A DNA stretch of 64,000 nt from Bacillota bacterium. Its GTDB lineage: Bacteria > Bacillota > Clostridia > Lachnospirales > Lachnospiraceae. The position numbers and the translations under genes were made by a program. The notes below the pieces were generated by a model. It did not search any database. It worked only from the letters and a program-made list of their open reading frames with translations, and was not told where the DNA came from. This document shows, piece by piece, positions 35,795 through 45,904 of this stretch. Location: the NCBI GenBank assembly GCA_023418475.1, contig JAEZZO010000033.1, positions 1-64,000 on the forward strand, written 5' to 3'. The stretch's first letter is position 1, and every line of letters starts with the position of its first letter.

Positions 35795-37639
35795 ATGAAT
35801 ATGCATTTGATTACGAGAAAAATAATGCTGCTTACGGTAATTACTATTCTAATTTTATCTGCAACTGGCTGTACCCACAAAAATACTGCACCGAAGCCGG
35901 AGAAGGGTGTCCTGGATCTAAGAGACTGGAATTTTACGGAGTCCGGCATTGTTGCACTGGACGGAGAATGGAATTTTTATTGGAATAAATTCCTGTCGTA
36001 TCAGGAGTTAGCAAAGAGAAAGCCGGAGCTTAACATCCCGGTACCTGAAACATGGGATAACTATACAATTGCACATGATTTTCTACCTGGTGAAGGTTTT
36101 GCCACCTATCAGATTCAGGTTGATACAAATCTACCGGTGGGAACTCTTCTGGCTCTCAGGCTGAAGACGGTATCAAGCGCCTATCGGGTTTTTATTAATG
36201 ATAAGCCTTTGGTTGAAGCCGGAAGGATTGGCACAACAGTAGAAGAGGAGAAGGGTGAATATACCCCGCAGACTGCGGTTTTTCAAATCCCGAATAAAGA
36301 GTTTAATATTCTCATTCAGGTTTCAAATTTTCACTATGCAAGAGGTGGTTTGTGGGATAGTCTTTATCTAGGCGAGGCAGATCAGATCCATAATTATGAA
36401 AACATGCTGATTGGCAGAGAAAATTTTTTCCTGGGAATACTGGTCATCATGGCCTTATTCTATATGGCAGTATTTTTTTTACTTAAGGAGCTTAAATATG
36501 CATTGTATTTTTCTCTTCTTTCGTTATCGGCTGCGCTTTGTGTTGATACGGTAGGAGAATTCCTTTTGATCAACTCCCATTTTCCATTTGATATGGTCAT
36601 AAATATATGGTATGGAGCACCTGGCTGGATGATGCTCTTTTTAGTGATGTTTATGCATGAACTGTTTCCATCGGTATTTTCTAAAACCGCTGCTAAAATA
36701 TACCTTGCTGTTATGATAGCTTTACAGGCAATTTATATATTTATAAAGCCTCTCTACTATACAAAGTATGCCTTTATCGCCAATTTAAGCGGACTTATTG
36801 CCATTCTCCTTGCATTGGCCATTATTCTGATCGGTGCGAGAAAGGGCTATAAAAGCTGGCTTTTAAACGTAATCAGTATTATTGCTCTTTTCAGCGGCTA
36901 CCTTTATGATACGCTGTATTTGACCATAAAGATGGACAATGGGGTGGAAGAAATCTTTTACTGGTGTTCATTAACGGCTCTGATATTGCAGATGATAACG
37001 CAGGCCCAGAGAATAAAGAATTATTTTAATAATAAAGCATCTGCGGAACTGTTGCTTTTACAGGCTCAGATCAAGCCTCATTTTTTATACAATACGATTA
37101 ATACCATTATATCCGTTTCCCGAACAGATGGAGAGAAGGCGAGAAATTTATTAATTGATTTCAGCCAGTATTTACGCAGATGCTTTGATTTCAGAGGGTC
37201 TGATCAGCTGGTTTCTCTAGCGGATGAAATAGAACTAGCCAAGGCCTATGTCACAATCGAAAAAGCTCGCTTCGGTAATCGCCTGGAGGCAGATTTCAGG
37301 CTTGACGATAATATCGGCGAGATAAAAGTGCCTATTCTGATCTTGCAGCCAATCATTGAAAATGCAATTATTCACGGCATTTTGCCAAAGCCTGAAGGGG
37401 GAAGGGTCGAAATTGATATTCACAGGATAGGCAGAGTATTGATGTTTCGGGTAAGTGATAATGGAGTGGGGATGGATAATGCAAATCTGGAGACTCTGCT
37501 GGAGCAACAAAGTCAACATATAGGGCTCTCAAATATTGATGCAAGAATACGCAGATTGTATAAACGCAAGTGGGGACTGGAGATTCAGAGCAAATTGAAG
37601 GAGGGAACAGAAATTAAGTGGTATACACTGATTCGCTAA
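35795..37639 (+). CDS. 7TM sensor histidine kinase
   Basis: About 614 residues from ATG 35795. The open frame starts at 35732 inside the repeat element, and no start has a strong ribosome site. The N-terminus has a lipobox-like end (LILSATGC). An extracytoplasmic beta-sandwich (~30-200) resembles 7TMR-DISM domains. About seven membrane segments follow (~215-400). The LytS-type kinase core has the phospho-His in QAQIKPHFLYNTINTI and the ATPase N-box in PIIENAIIHGILPK. It partners the upstream SARP-type regulator. Confidence 0.85.
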   Translation: MNMHLITRKIMLLTVITILILSATGCTHKNTAPKPEKGVLDLRDWNFTESGIVALDGEWNFYWNKFLSYQELAKRKPELNIPVPETWDNYTIAHDFLPGEGFATYQIQVDTNLPVGTLLALRLKTVSSAYRVFINDKPLVEAGRIGTTVEEEKGEYTPQTAVFQIPNKEFNILIQVSNFHYARGGLWDSLYLGEADQIHNYENMLIGRENFFLGILVIMALFYMAVFFLLKELKYALYFSLLSLSAALCVDTVGEFLLINSHFPFDMVINIWYGAPGWMMLFLVMFMHELFPSVFSKTAAKIYLAVMIALQAIYIFIKPLYYTKYAFIANLSGLIAILLALAIILIGARKGYKSWLLNVISIIALFSGYLYDTLYLTIKMDNGVEEIFYWCSLTALILQMITQAQRIKNYFNNKASAELLLLQAQIKPHFLYNTINTIISVSRTDGEKARNLLIDFSQYLRRCFDFRGSDQLVSLADEIELAKAYVTIEKARFGNRLEADFRLDDNIGEIKVPILILQPIIENAIIHGILPKPEGGRVEIDIHRIGRVLMFRVSDNGVGMDNANLETLLEQQSQHIGLSNIDARIRRLYKRKWGLEIQSKLKEGTEIKWYTLIR

Positions 37640-37730
37640 AAAAGGGATGCGATGATAATGTAATACTGATTGGCGGTGACGAGCTTGCTGTTGAAGGTGG
37701 AGCTGAAAATCATTTTCCGGGGAAATATTA

Positions 37731-38050
37731 TGATTCGGGTTTCAAAAGCCTAAAATTTAGTTACCGGATGGATATGGGTGTATGTATATTCATATGGCGA
37801 AGACCGGGTCTCTCATGATTTCTCGTATTTGGTAATCATGGGAGGTTCAAGGTGAGTCCAGATAAATATATATGCACCCATATCCATTTATATAACTTGA
37901 ATTAGGGTTATGGCGTTCAAATCAGATGAATATATATGCGCCCATATCCATTTATATAACTTCTATTAGGGTTTTGTCGTTCGAATCAGATGAATATACA
38001 TACATCCAAATACATTTTCATAACCTGAGAAGGGTTTTTGTCAAGTTAAT
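37731..38050. repeat. 64-bp tandem repeat array with an inverted unit
   Basis: Three direct units of exactly 64 bp begin at 37859, 37923 and 37987 (CAGATRAATATAYATRC...). Units 1 and 2 are close; unit 3 is more diverged. A degenerate inverted copy lies at about 37731-37795, where ATGGATATGGGTGTATGT and the following TATATTCAT match the reverse complement of the unit's first half. Transcribed RNA could form a long hairpin between them. No spacers are present, so it is not CRISPR. Confidence 0.75.
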
Positions 38051-38202
38051 CATATCATGAAGCTACATATATCAAATCACACTAGAACTGTGAATGTTGG
38101 AATTGAACAAATAAATGCAGAATATGACGTTTTTGCGAGAAAATTGCGAGAAGTAGCCGGTATCATTATCCTTATACGATATTTCATTTATAAGGAGGAA
38201 AA

Positions 38203-38296
38203 ATGACTAAGAGTCTATGAAGATGGAGTACTGCGGTCATTCTCACACTGGTTATGGTGCTTGGACTGATACCAGCCAAGATAATGACAGTTTAGG
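38203..38296 (+). pseudogene. Broken signal-peptide remnant
   Basis: GGAGGAAAA is followed by an ATG and MTKSL, a TGA, then RWSTAVILTLVMVLGLIPAK and MTV, then a stop. This is the start of an exported protein broken by a nonsense codon and with no body left. It may be the relic of a relative of the giant protein downstream, whose signal peptide is similar in style. Confidence 0.5.
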
Positions 38297-38393
38297 AAGA
38301 GGGCTGTTGGTCAAGCTAAAAAACAAGATGGAAAGAATGAATGTTTTTTACAGGTTTTTTCTTGAAAATCGAGTCTGAAAGCCTTATAAATTA

Positions 38394-38409
38394 AGGAGTC
38401 AAGACTCCT
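38394..38409. promoter_or_regulatory. 16-bp palindrome before the giant surface gene
   Basis: AGGAGTCAAGACTCCT is palindromic except for its AA centre and is flanked by GCCTT (38381-38385) and AAGGC (38412-38416), which extend a possible hairpin. It lies 31 bp before the ATG, so it may be an operator or an mRNA leader stem. Confidence 0.4.
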
Positions 38410-38440
38410 AGAAGGCATCATATACAAAGGAGGGTAAATA

Positions 38441-41400
38441 ATGAAAAAAAAGAGATATTTCCGATGTATGTTGGCATTGATTCTTTCGGTGACAATGATA
38501 TTGGGAAGCATACCCCTTACGGCGAAGGGTGAGGTTTCTACCGATATGAGCGACGAAGTGAGGGAGCTACTACAACTACCGGAGGATACCGCAAATCAGG
38601 AGGAGAACAAGGATACTATTGAGGAACCGGATACTTCTGTAGCGAAATCGGTTTCAGGAACTGCACTAAAGTTAAAAACGTCCGTGTCTGATTACCAAAT
38701 TAACGACACCGACTACAGCTGGGAAAATGGTGAACAAACGGTTACCTTACAGGGGGGAGATATTCTTAATATTCGGAACGCTCCGTCAGAGAATGCGATG
38801 ATCACCATACAGGTAACCTCCGACATTAACGCTGAAGTTAAAATTGTAGGAGATGCTTCTAAAATATATAACAATGTGTGGGTCAATGTTCAACATGATA
38901 CAAGTCTAACGCTTGAGAACTTGAAAATTGTAGCACCTGCAACTTCCAGTCTCTCCGCCCTTAACTGGGTCAACTCTGGCCAGGCTTCAACACTGACGAT
39001 TATCGGTCAGTGTAGTCTGACCGGAAGTAAGTTTTCTAACGCCTTGAGTTCTAGATTCGATCAACAGCTGACCATTAAAGGGAATGGTGGTGGAGACGAT
39101 AGTCTGACGGTACAAGGAGGTAGCGATAATAGACCTGAAGTCAACGCTGGCCAGGGGGTGGGAGCTGGTATCTGGATGACAGCTACAGGTGCAGGAGCAA
39201 AGCTGACCATCCAGGATATTACACTTAATGCAACAGGCGGTAATGATGACGGCGGCTATGGTGTCGGGGGATACGGAATTGTTGTAAACTATGGAAGTAT
39301 AGATATACTTGATGCAAAGGTAACTGCAGCCAGTGGTAATGATGCCAATCCAACGGCTATTATTTCAGCCATTAATGCGGGTTATGCGAGTTATGCAAGT
39401 GCAGGTGGAGATATTTCCATCACGAACAGTGATGTAACGGCTATCGCCGCTAACAATAACTCCGCGGAAGGAGATACCGCTATTAATGCTGGCAGAAAGC
39501 TCACAATATACAGCGGCACAGTTGTTGCGCATGGCGGCGACAGTACGACAGCCAAGGGAGGAAGAGCAATCAGTGCAGGAGAACTCCTGATATCCGGCGG
39601 AACAGTGACGGCTAATGCTGGGAATAGCACCAATCAAGATGGTGGTATAGCAATTATTGTAGGTACAGGGGCTTTGGAGATTAGCGGCGCTAGTGTGAAC
39701 GCAACCGGTGGTAACGGACAGGGGTATGGTGGTCATAGTATCTATATGTCAAGTGGTACGGTCACTATCAAAGATGGTGCCAATCTTACCGCTGTCGGTG
39801 GTAACGGTGCAACAACAGGAGGAGGTGTCGGTGTACGTGCCTATAATTCTGGTAATGGCAACACTGTTACTATAGCAAGTAGTGCAGGAGATGTTTACAT
39901 TCGCGGCGGGGAAGGTGCGACAGAGCAAAGAGCGTCCATAATGGGTAGTGCAGTGTACATTTGCACAGGAAACGTAGCAAGTATGGTTAAGGAATCTGGT
40001 GTAAGTGAACTCCTGATCAAGAATACTTTAGGAGGAGATGATGTATATAAGGTAAGCGTCAGTACCCTCCCAGCTGCGGAAACGATCATCAGCAGCCAGG
40101 TCAGCAGTGAGACCGCATCAAATTATACCTACCGTTCTAAGGCTGATCAGAGTGGAGTAGCTTATCTATGGCTTCCGGCAGGAACACAAACGCTGAAAGC
40201 AGATAATTACACTGACAAGGCTGCGGTTATAGAGGCCAACCATATGAATACGGCTGTAATGTCTGGTAGTTCTGGTACTATCGTTGCCGAACTGGATCAT
40301 ACAGCGGCCGGTGGAACTGTTACAACCACTTCATATTATGATTTGCAGGATGCATTAGGTGACACTGTCGATGGCGATACCGTACGAATTATGGCAGGAA
40401 CCTATACGGGACAATATCTTGTCACCAAAAATATCACCCTGCAAGGAGCAGGAACAGGCGAAACTATTCTGCAATCGCCAGATACAGCCAATCTAGTAAA
40501 CTCAGCAAAGGATATGCTGACAAATAACGGTCGTAAGCGGGTTCCCATCCTGGAAGTACGCGTGGATTCACCAGGCGATGGAACCGTGACCATTAAAAAT
40601 CTGATTATTGATGGTAACCATCAGGGCTTTGAGAGAGATGCCGCCAATAATAATCTTGGTCTTAACCGCGAATTTATCGGCATTGCATCTTTTGACACTA
40701 ACACCGTTATTGAGAATGTGGAGGTAAAGAATATTGCCCCTAACACAGATACTACCGGTTGGCGGTTTAAAAATTATGGCATTCTGGCAGAGGGCTCCAC
40801 AGCTTTATCCAGCCCTGTTACGCTTACCGTCAAATCCAGCCTGATCCACGATTTTCAGGAAATCGGTGTTCTGGCTTGGGGACCAAAGCTGCACGCTATT
40901 ATTACCGACAACACTATCACCGGTACACCGATTGACAGCAACGAAGACAGCTATTGGGGCATACTGGCACAGCGTGGAGTGCAGATCGGTGGAAACAATG
41001 AGATCAATCCCGGTAATAATTATGCAACTGTTGAAGGAACCACTGCTGTTATCTTAGGCAACACCATACAAAACATTGGTACAGCCGGCCCTTACACCCC
41101 CTCTTTTATCAATCTTTGGAGTGCAGGTGCGGTCGAGATTTCAGACAATACCCTTATTGGCTGTAGCGATCCAGCGAAATACAAAGCCGCTGGTATGAAT
41201 CTTGAGGCGCAGAGTACTCCTGCGAATATCCATGATAATACCTTGTCAGGACTCTACCGTGGTATTAAGGTCAGCGGAAAAACAGCGGCAGAAGGTATCC
41301 ACGGGGATACCTATGATTACGGCGACCATATTCTTACGAACAACAGCATGACAGCGATAGAATATGCAGTTTATGACACGACCAAGGGGAATGACGATGA

Positions 41401-44400
41401 AAATAATGAAACCATTTCCCTAACCAGCAATCTACCCGTGGGAAACACTAAAAACTATCAGGAGTATCTTCTGTTCGGCGGGAAGGACAGCTTTACCGAT
41501 ACAGGCCTTGCACCCACTCAGGTTGACGGCGGTACGGGCGATGACGTGATTACTACAGGAAGCGGTAACGACACGTTAATCGGCGGCGAAGGCAACGATA
41601 CACTGACGGGAGGGGATGGAATAGATATCTTCCAATATTCCTCCTCAGTCAATAATGGTCAGGATACCATTACAGATTTTCGTGAAGGAGACATAATCCG
41701 GGTTGCAGGGGCAGACTTTTCTTCCGGTAGTGTGACAAACGGAGACGGAACAAATGTGGTAGCCGGATCTGTTCAGCTTTCAGTCTCGAATGGAAGAACG
41801 ACCCTATACATTGATACCGATGCTGTTGATGATGAAGCCGAATTAGAGATTATACTGTCCGGTACCTATCAACCATCCTATTTTTCTTTAAGTGGCACAG
41901 ATATCACTATAGCCCCAACGACCTTTAGCGTATCCGAGACAGGAACTGTAACCTTTGAGGCATTGACAGAAGGATATACTACAGCGGATCGAGACGAAAT
42001 TACAAAGAGCATAGCCCTTACCAAACAGGGAACCGGAGCAATTACAGGATTGTCCGTAACCTTAAGCGGAGGAACTGATACGAAGTTCCTTTTAGGAACT
42101 GTTCAGCCGGGAGCCCTCGGAGCAGGGACACAGTCCACCAGCTTCTTGATCCGTCCAAAGACAGGACTTGCCGCTGGAACTTACACAGAGACAGTGACAG
42201 TAGCAGCAACCGACCAGAGCAGCAAGACCTTTGAGGTAAGCTTTACGGTAAATGCAGCACCAACGACCTTTAGTGTATCCGAGACAGGAACCGTAACCTT
42301 TGAGGCATTAACAGAAGGATATACTACAGCAGATCGAGACGAGATTGCAAAAAGCATAACCCTTACCAAACAGGGAACAGGAGCAATTACGGGACTGACC
42401 GTAACCTTAGGCGGCGGAGCAGATACGAAGTTCCTTGTAGGAACTGTTCAGCCGGGAGCCCTCGGAGCAGGGACTGCAAGCACCAGCTTCTTTATTCGAC
42501 CGAAGACAGGACTGACAGCTGGAACCTATACAGAGACAGTGACAGTAGCAGCAACAGACCAGAGCAGCAAGACCTTTGAAATTAGCTTTACGGTAAATGC
42601 AGCACCAACAACCTTTAGTGTATCCGAGACAGGAACCGTAACCTTTGAGGCATTAACAGAAGGATACAGTGTTGCAGATCGAGATGAAGTTACAAAGAGC
42701 ATAACACTGACAAAACAGGGAACCGGAGCAATTACAGGACTGACCGTAACCTTAAGCGGAGGAGCAGATACGAAGTTCCTTGTAGGAACTGTTCAGCCGG
42801 GAGCCCTCGGAGCAGGGACACAGTCGACCAGCTTCCTGATCCGTCCAAAGACAGGACTTGCCGCTGGAACTTACACAGAGACAGTGACAGTAGCAGCAAC
42901 CGACCTGAGCAGCAAGACCTTTGAGGTAAGCTTTACAGTAAATGCAGCACTGGAAGCACCTGGAATTACAGGTCCGACAACAATGAACCTGACGGAAGGA
43001 TATGCTGCAACTTCAACAGAATTATATACTATAACAGGAACAGAGCCGGTGACAGTAACGAAAACCAATGGAAATGCCAGCATTACCTGGAATGATACTA
43101 CGAAGAAATTAGATATTGCAGCAGGACTTGCAGCAGGCAGCTACGAGGTGAAATTGAAGGTCAACAACGGAACAGCCCCGGATGCGACGCTAACCTTCAC
43201 ACTGACAGTAGACGCAGCACCGGTAGCCCTTCTGGCACCAACAGGAGTTACCGCAACAGCCGGAAATGCAAAAGTTACATTAAAGTGGAACAGCGTAGCA
43301 GGAGCGACAGGGTATAAAATATATCAATCCATCACATCCGGTACCTATGGAACACCACTAACATCTGTTGAAGGTTCTGTATATCGTTATGATGTAACCG
43401 GACTTGTAAACGGAACGACTTACTATTTTGTAATCAAAGCAACAAAGGATGGCGTTGACAGTCCAAGTTCAGCAGAGATTAGCGAAGTGTCAAAAACCGT
43501 GCCGGGTGCACCGACCAATGTTACTGCAACAGCAGGAAACGGTCAGGCAACTGTTCATTTTACAGCACCTGAGGATAATGGAGGAAGTGCAATCACAGGA
43601 TATATTGTTACCTCCAGCCCTGGAAATATAGCAGTAACAGGAACTGGAACAACCATTGCGGTTACAGGTTTGAGGAATGGAACCGCTTATACTTTTACAG
43701 TAAAAGCAGTAAATATAGCAGGAAATGGGGCTGCTTCAACAGCTTCCAACACTGTAATGCCTCAAAGTCCATCGAGTGGTGGAGATACGGGTGGAAACAC
43801 GATACCGACAAATCCAGCTCCATCAGGTACAACAGTAATTACGGTGGATGTTAAGCAGGGTAATACAGACAACACCGTTTCACAGATTACAATAGAAAGA
43901 AAAACAGAAAGTGACGGAAAGAAAACTGATACGGTAACATATCAGGAGAGTAAGGCAACAGAGACCGTAGAGAAATTAAAGAAAGAAAATAAAGATACGG
44001 CAAGAATCGTAATTCCTGATGAAAAAGATGAGGTATCGGAGACAAAAGTTAATATACCCGCAAAGTCTCTTGAGGGATTAGCCAAAGGCGAAATCAACTT
44101 GCAAATCGATACCGAAGAAGTGAGAATTGATATTTCCAAAAATACAATTGCTGAAATTAGTCAAGGTTCAAAGGATGATTTATATTTCAGACTTGTACCG
44201 GTTAAAGATGAAACACAGAAAGAAACGGCAATAAGCAGTGCATTACTGCAGGCAGCTATTGTAAGTGGTAATGCAGAGAGTAACATATCCATCATTAGTA
44301 ATCCTGTTACAATTGAAACAAATATGTCCTCCACAGAGGCTGATATCACTCTTCCTCTGACGGAAATTACAATTCCATCCGATCCGACTGAGAGAGCGGC

Positions 44401-45421
44401 ACTATTGCAGCAGCTAGCCGTATACATTAAGCATTCCGATGGAGAAGAGGAGTTGGTACAGGGAGAACTTGTAGAGTACAAAAATGGTGTATATGGAATC
44501 CGTTTCCATATCAAAAAGTTCAGTACCTTTACCGTAGTGAAAACGGATGCGTTCTTAAAATCCTCAGATGCCAATATTATAAAAGTAATTGTACCTTCTA
44601 CTTCAATTATAAAAGATATGGGCATTATAGCTTCCGTTACAAATAAAACCAGCAGCGTGATAGTTGAGATTAAGGTAAGCAACAATGCAGTATGGAAGCT
44701 TTACAGTGATAAGAACTGTAAGAAAGCAGTTACCAAGAACAAGCTGGATTTAAAGACGGGAGATAATATCTCTTATATTAAAGTGACTGCTGAGGATGGA
44801 ACTGCCAAAGTATATAAGCTGATAATCAATAGAGCAAAACCGGTCACAATACAAGTACAGAAAGGATTTCATCCGCTCAGATTAAAAGCAAAAGGGGGGA
44901 CTACATCCCAAAATCTTATTTATTCAAAAGTATCTGGAGCAGATGGTTATGTTATCTATGGTGCAGCTTGCGGAATAAATAATCATCTGGAAAAAATAGC
45001 TGATGTATCAGCAGATACGTCGAGCTATCAGATTACTGGACTGAAAAAAGATACTTATTATAAGTGTCAGGTGAAAGCTTATAAATTGATTAATGGCAAA
45101 AAGATAATAATTGCTGTTTCAAAAATAACTCATTCAACGACTCAAAGTGAGACATATGCAAATCCGACAAAGGTAACAGTAAATGATACAAACCTATCAA
45201 TGAAAATAGGAGCGTCAAAAACACTAAGCAGTCATGCGATGCTGCCAAGCGGTAAGAAGTCGGAAAACCACATTGCAGAGATCTCCTATGAATCATCAAA
45301 TGCGAGAATAGTAGCGGTTAGTAGTACAGGTAAAATCAAAGCAGTTTCAAAAGGAACGTGCTATATTTATTGCTATGCACAGAATGGTGTATACAAAAAA
45401 GTAAAGGTTACTGTAAAATAA
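38441..45421 (+). CDS. Giant secreted beta-helix / RTX / Ig-FN3 surface protein
   Basis: 2326 residues; GGAGGG lies 8 nt before the ATG. The signal peptide is residues 1-30. Repetitive beta-strand sequence (~130-520) and a right-handed parallel beta-helix region (~640-1000) come next. Then an RTX-like calcium-binding block (GGTGDDVITTGSGNDTLIGG and GGEGNDTLTGGDGIDIF, ~1028-1065) appears. Three 115-residue repeats (~1158-1503) follow, with an Ig-like region, two FN3 domains (~1600-1775), a GGDTGGNTIPTNP linker, a cadherin-like domain (~2040-2130), another FN3 and a C-terminal Big_2-like domain. No LPxTG motif is seen. It is probably an adhesin or glycan-binding protein. Confidence 0.82.
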   Translation: MKKKRYFRCMLALILSVTMILGSIPLTAKGEVSTDMSDEVRELLQLPEDTANQEENKDTIEEPDTSVAKSVSGTALKLKTSVSDYQINDTDYSWENGEQTVTLQGGDILNIRNAPSENAMITIQVTSDINAEVKIVGDASKIYNNVWVNVQHDTSLTLENLKIVAPATSSLSALNWVNSGQASTLTIIGQCSLTGSKFSNALSSRFDQQLTIKGNGGGDDSLTVQGGSDNRPEVNAGQGVGAGIWMTATGAGAKLTIQDITLNATGGNDDGGYGVGGYGIVVNYGSIDILDAKVTAASGNDANPTAIISAINAGYASYASAGGDISITNSDVTAIAANNNSAEGDTAINAGRKLTIYSGTVVAHGGDSTTAKGGRAISAGELLISGGTVTANAGNSTNQDGGIAIIVGTGALEISGASVNATGGNGQGYGGHSIYMSSGTVTIKDGANLTAVGGNGATTGGGVGVRAYNSGNGNTVTIASSAGDVYIRGGEGATEQRASIMGSAVYICTGNVASMVKESGVSELLIKNTLGGDDVYKVSVSTLPAAETIISSQVSSETASNYTYRSKADQSGVAYLWLPAGTQTLKADNYTDKAAVIEANHMNTAVMSGSSGTIVAELDHTAAGGTVTTTSYYDLQDALGDTVDGDTVRIMAGTYTGQYLVTKNITLQGAGTGETILQSPDTANLVNSAKDMLTNNGRKRVPILEVRVDSPGDGTVTIKNLIIDGNHQGFERDAANNNLGLNREFIGIASFDTNTVIENVEVKNIAPNTDTTGWRFKNYGILAEGSTALSSPVTLTVKSSLIHDFQEIGVLAWGPKLHAIITDNTITGTPIDSNEDSYWGILAQRGVQIGGNNEINPGNNYATVEGTTAVILGNTIQNIGTAGPYTPSFINLWSAGAVEISDNTLIGCSDPAKYKAAGMNLEAQSTPANIHDNTLSGLYRGIKVSGKTAAEGIHGDTYDYGDHILTNNSMTAIEYAVYDTTKGNDDENNETISLTSNLPVGNTKNYQEYLLFGGKDSFTDTGLAPTQVDGGTGDDVITTGSGNDTLIGGEGNDTLTGGDGIDIFQYSSSVNNGQDTITDFREGDIIRVAGADFSSGSVTNGDGTNVVAGSVQLSVSNGRTTLYIDTDAVDDEAELEIILSGTYQPSYFSLSGTDITIAPTTFSVSETGTVTFEALTEGYTTADRDEITKSIALTKQGTGAITGLSVTLSGGTDTKFLLGTVQPGALGAGTQSTSFLIRPKTGLAAGTYTETVTVAATDQSSKTFEVSFTVNAAPTTFSVSETGTVTFEALTEGYTTADRDEIAKSITLTKQGTGAITGLTVTLGGGADTKFLVGTVQPGALGAGTASTSFFIRPKTGLTAGTYTETVTVAATDQSSKTFEISFTVNAAPTTFSVSETGTVTFEALTEGYSVADRDEVTKSITLTKQGTGAITGLTVTLSGGADTKFLVGTVQPGALGAGTQSTSFLIRPKTGLAAGTYTETVTVAATDLSSKTFEVSFTVNAALEAPGITGPTTMNLTEGYAATSTELYTITGTEPVTVTKTNGNASITWNDTTKKLDIAAGLAAGSYEVKLKVNNGTAPDATLTFTLTVDAAPVALLAPTGVTATAGNAKVTLKWNSVAGATGYKIYQSITSGTYGTPLTSVEGSVYRYDVTGLVNGTTYYFVIKATKDGVDSPSSAEISEVSKTVPGAPTNVTATAGNGQATVHFTAPEDNGGSAITGYIVTSSPGNIAVTGTGTTIAVTGLRNGTAYTFTVKAVNIAGNGAASTASNTVMPQSPSSGGDTGGNTIPTNPAPSGTTVITVDVKQGNTDNTVSQITIERKTESDGKKTDTVTYQESKATETVEKLKKENKDTARIVIPDEKDEVSETKVNIPAKSLEGLAKGEINLQIDTEEVRIDISKNTIAEISQGSKDDLYFRLVPVKDETQKETAISSALLQAAIVSGNAESNISIISNPVTIETNMSSTEADITLPLTEITIPSDPTERAALLQQLAVYIKHSDGEEELVQGELVEYKNGVYGIRFHIKKFSTFTVVKTDAFLKSSDANIIKVIVPSTSIIKDMGIIASVTNKTSSVIVEIKVSNNAVWKLYSDKNCKKAVTKNKLDLKTGDNISYIKVTAEDGTAKVYKLIINRAKPVTIQVQKGFHPLRLKAKGGTTSQNLIYSKVSGADGYVIYGAACGINNHLEKIADVSADTSSYQITGLKKDTYYKCQVKAYKLINGKKIIIAVSKITHSTTQSETYANPTKVTVNDTNLSMKIGASKTLSSHAMLPSGKKSENHIAEISYESSNARIVAVSSTGKIKAVSKGTCYIYCYAQNGVYKKVKVTVK
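41911..42949 (+). repeat. Three 345-bp tandem repeats in the giant gene
   Basis: Units start near 41911, 42256 and 42601 with an exact period of 345 bp (115 residues), each opening PTTFSVSETGTVTFEALTEG. They are close in DNA sequence, including many silent positions, so the duplications are recent or homogenised by recombination. Copy number may vary between strains. Confidence 0.92.
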
Positions 45422-45478
45422 AAGCATTTTCATTTCATAAAGTATTATTGTAAGCGGGTAAATGAACAGCATCTTTTT

Positions 45479-45534
45479 CCTCCTGTAGCAGATCGTATTG
45501 AATAAGATACCATCGCTACAGGAGGTTTTATATT
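45479..45534 (+). terminator. Rho-independent terminator after the giant gene
   Basis: CCTCCTGTAGC (45479-45489) pairs exactly with GCTACAGGAGG (45515-45525), followed by TTTTATATT. It can serve the giant gene on the plus strand. Confidence 0.8.
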
Positions 45535-45646
45535 AGTTTTAGACACTATGGATTTTAAAGCTTTTTTCTTGACTAAACATTTTTGGATTGATGAAAGGTG
45601 AGAATAGAGACGTCAATTTTTAGTCAGTCCTTCAATCAAATTATTA

Positions 45647-45904
45647 TCATTCGTCAGATAGAGATGCCCCATATTCTAAACCGAAAAAGAAATCATTAAA
45701 TTCTGCATTAAAAATAAATTTCAAAGCAACCAATTCACTAACACGGATATTTATTCGATTAGTTTCGAGTTTGGCATAAGTACTTTTTGAAATATTAAGT
45801 CCCATAAGATGCATGTGAGCAATGGTTTGATCCTGGGTCAAGGCAGCTTTTTGCCGAAGTAGTTGAATGTTTTTCCCAATATCCATTTCTGGTCTTAATT
45901 TCAT
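45647..45904 (-). CDS. XRE-family HTH regulator
   Basis: 85 residues with a Cro/CI-type HTH: IGKNIQLLRQKAALTQDQTI, ISKSTYAKLETNRINIRVSE. It consists of almost only the DNA-binding domain. AAGGAA precedes the ATG on the minus strand. A 14-bp palindrome upstream may be its own operator. Its targets are unknown. Confidence 0.82.
   Translation of the reverse strand: MKLRPEMDIGKNIQLLRQKAALTQDQTIAHMHLMGLNISKSTYAKLETNRINIRVSELVALKFIFNAEFNDFFFGLEYGASLSDE

Larger units (their letters stand above)
37640..38440. other. Non-coding region with repeats and a broken signal peptide
   Basis: 801 bp between the sensor kinase and the giant surface protein. It holds the 64-bp repeat array, a remnant coding stretch (37618-37818, no recognisable function), a broken signal-peptide gene and a palindrome, each listed separately. 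Confidence 0.6.

Noticed and set aside
37859..38050. 64-bp repeats as a CRISPR array
   Set aside because: The repeats are contiguous with no spacers and no cas genes are present.
39365..39736. 123-codon minus-strand open frame inside the giant gene
   Set aside because: It is the antisense shadow of repetitive beta-helix coding sequence, with no ribosome site and no family resemblance.
44161..44685. 174-codon minus-strand open frame
   Set aside because: It is a shadow of the giant gene; the plus-strand frame has clear domains across the same bases.
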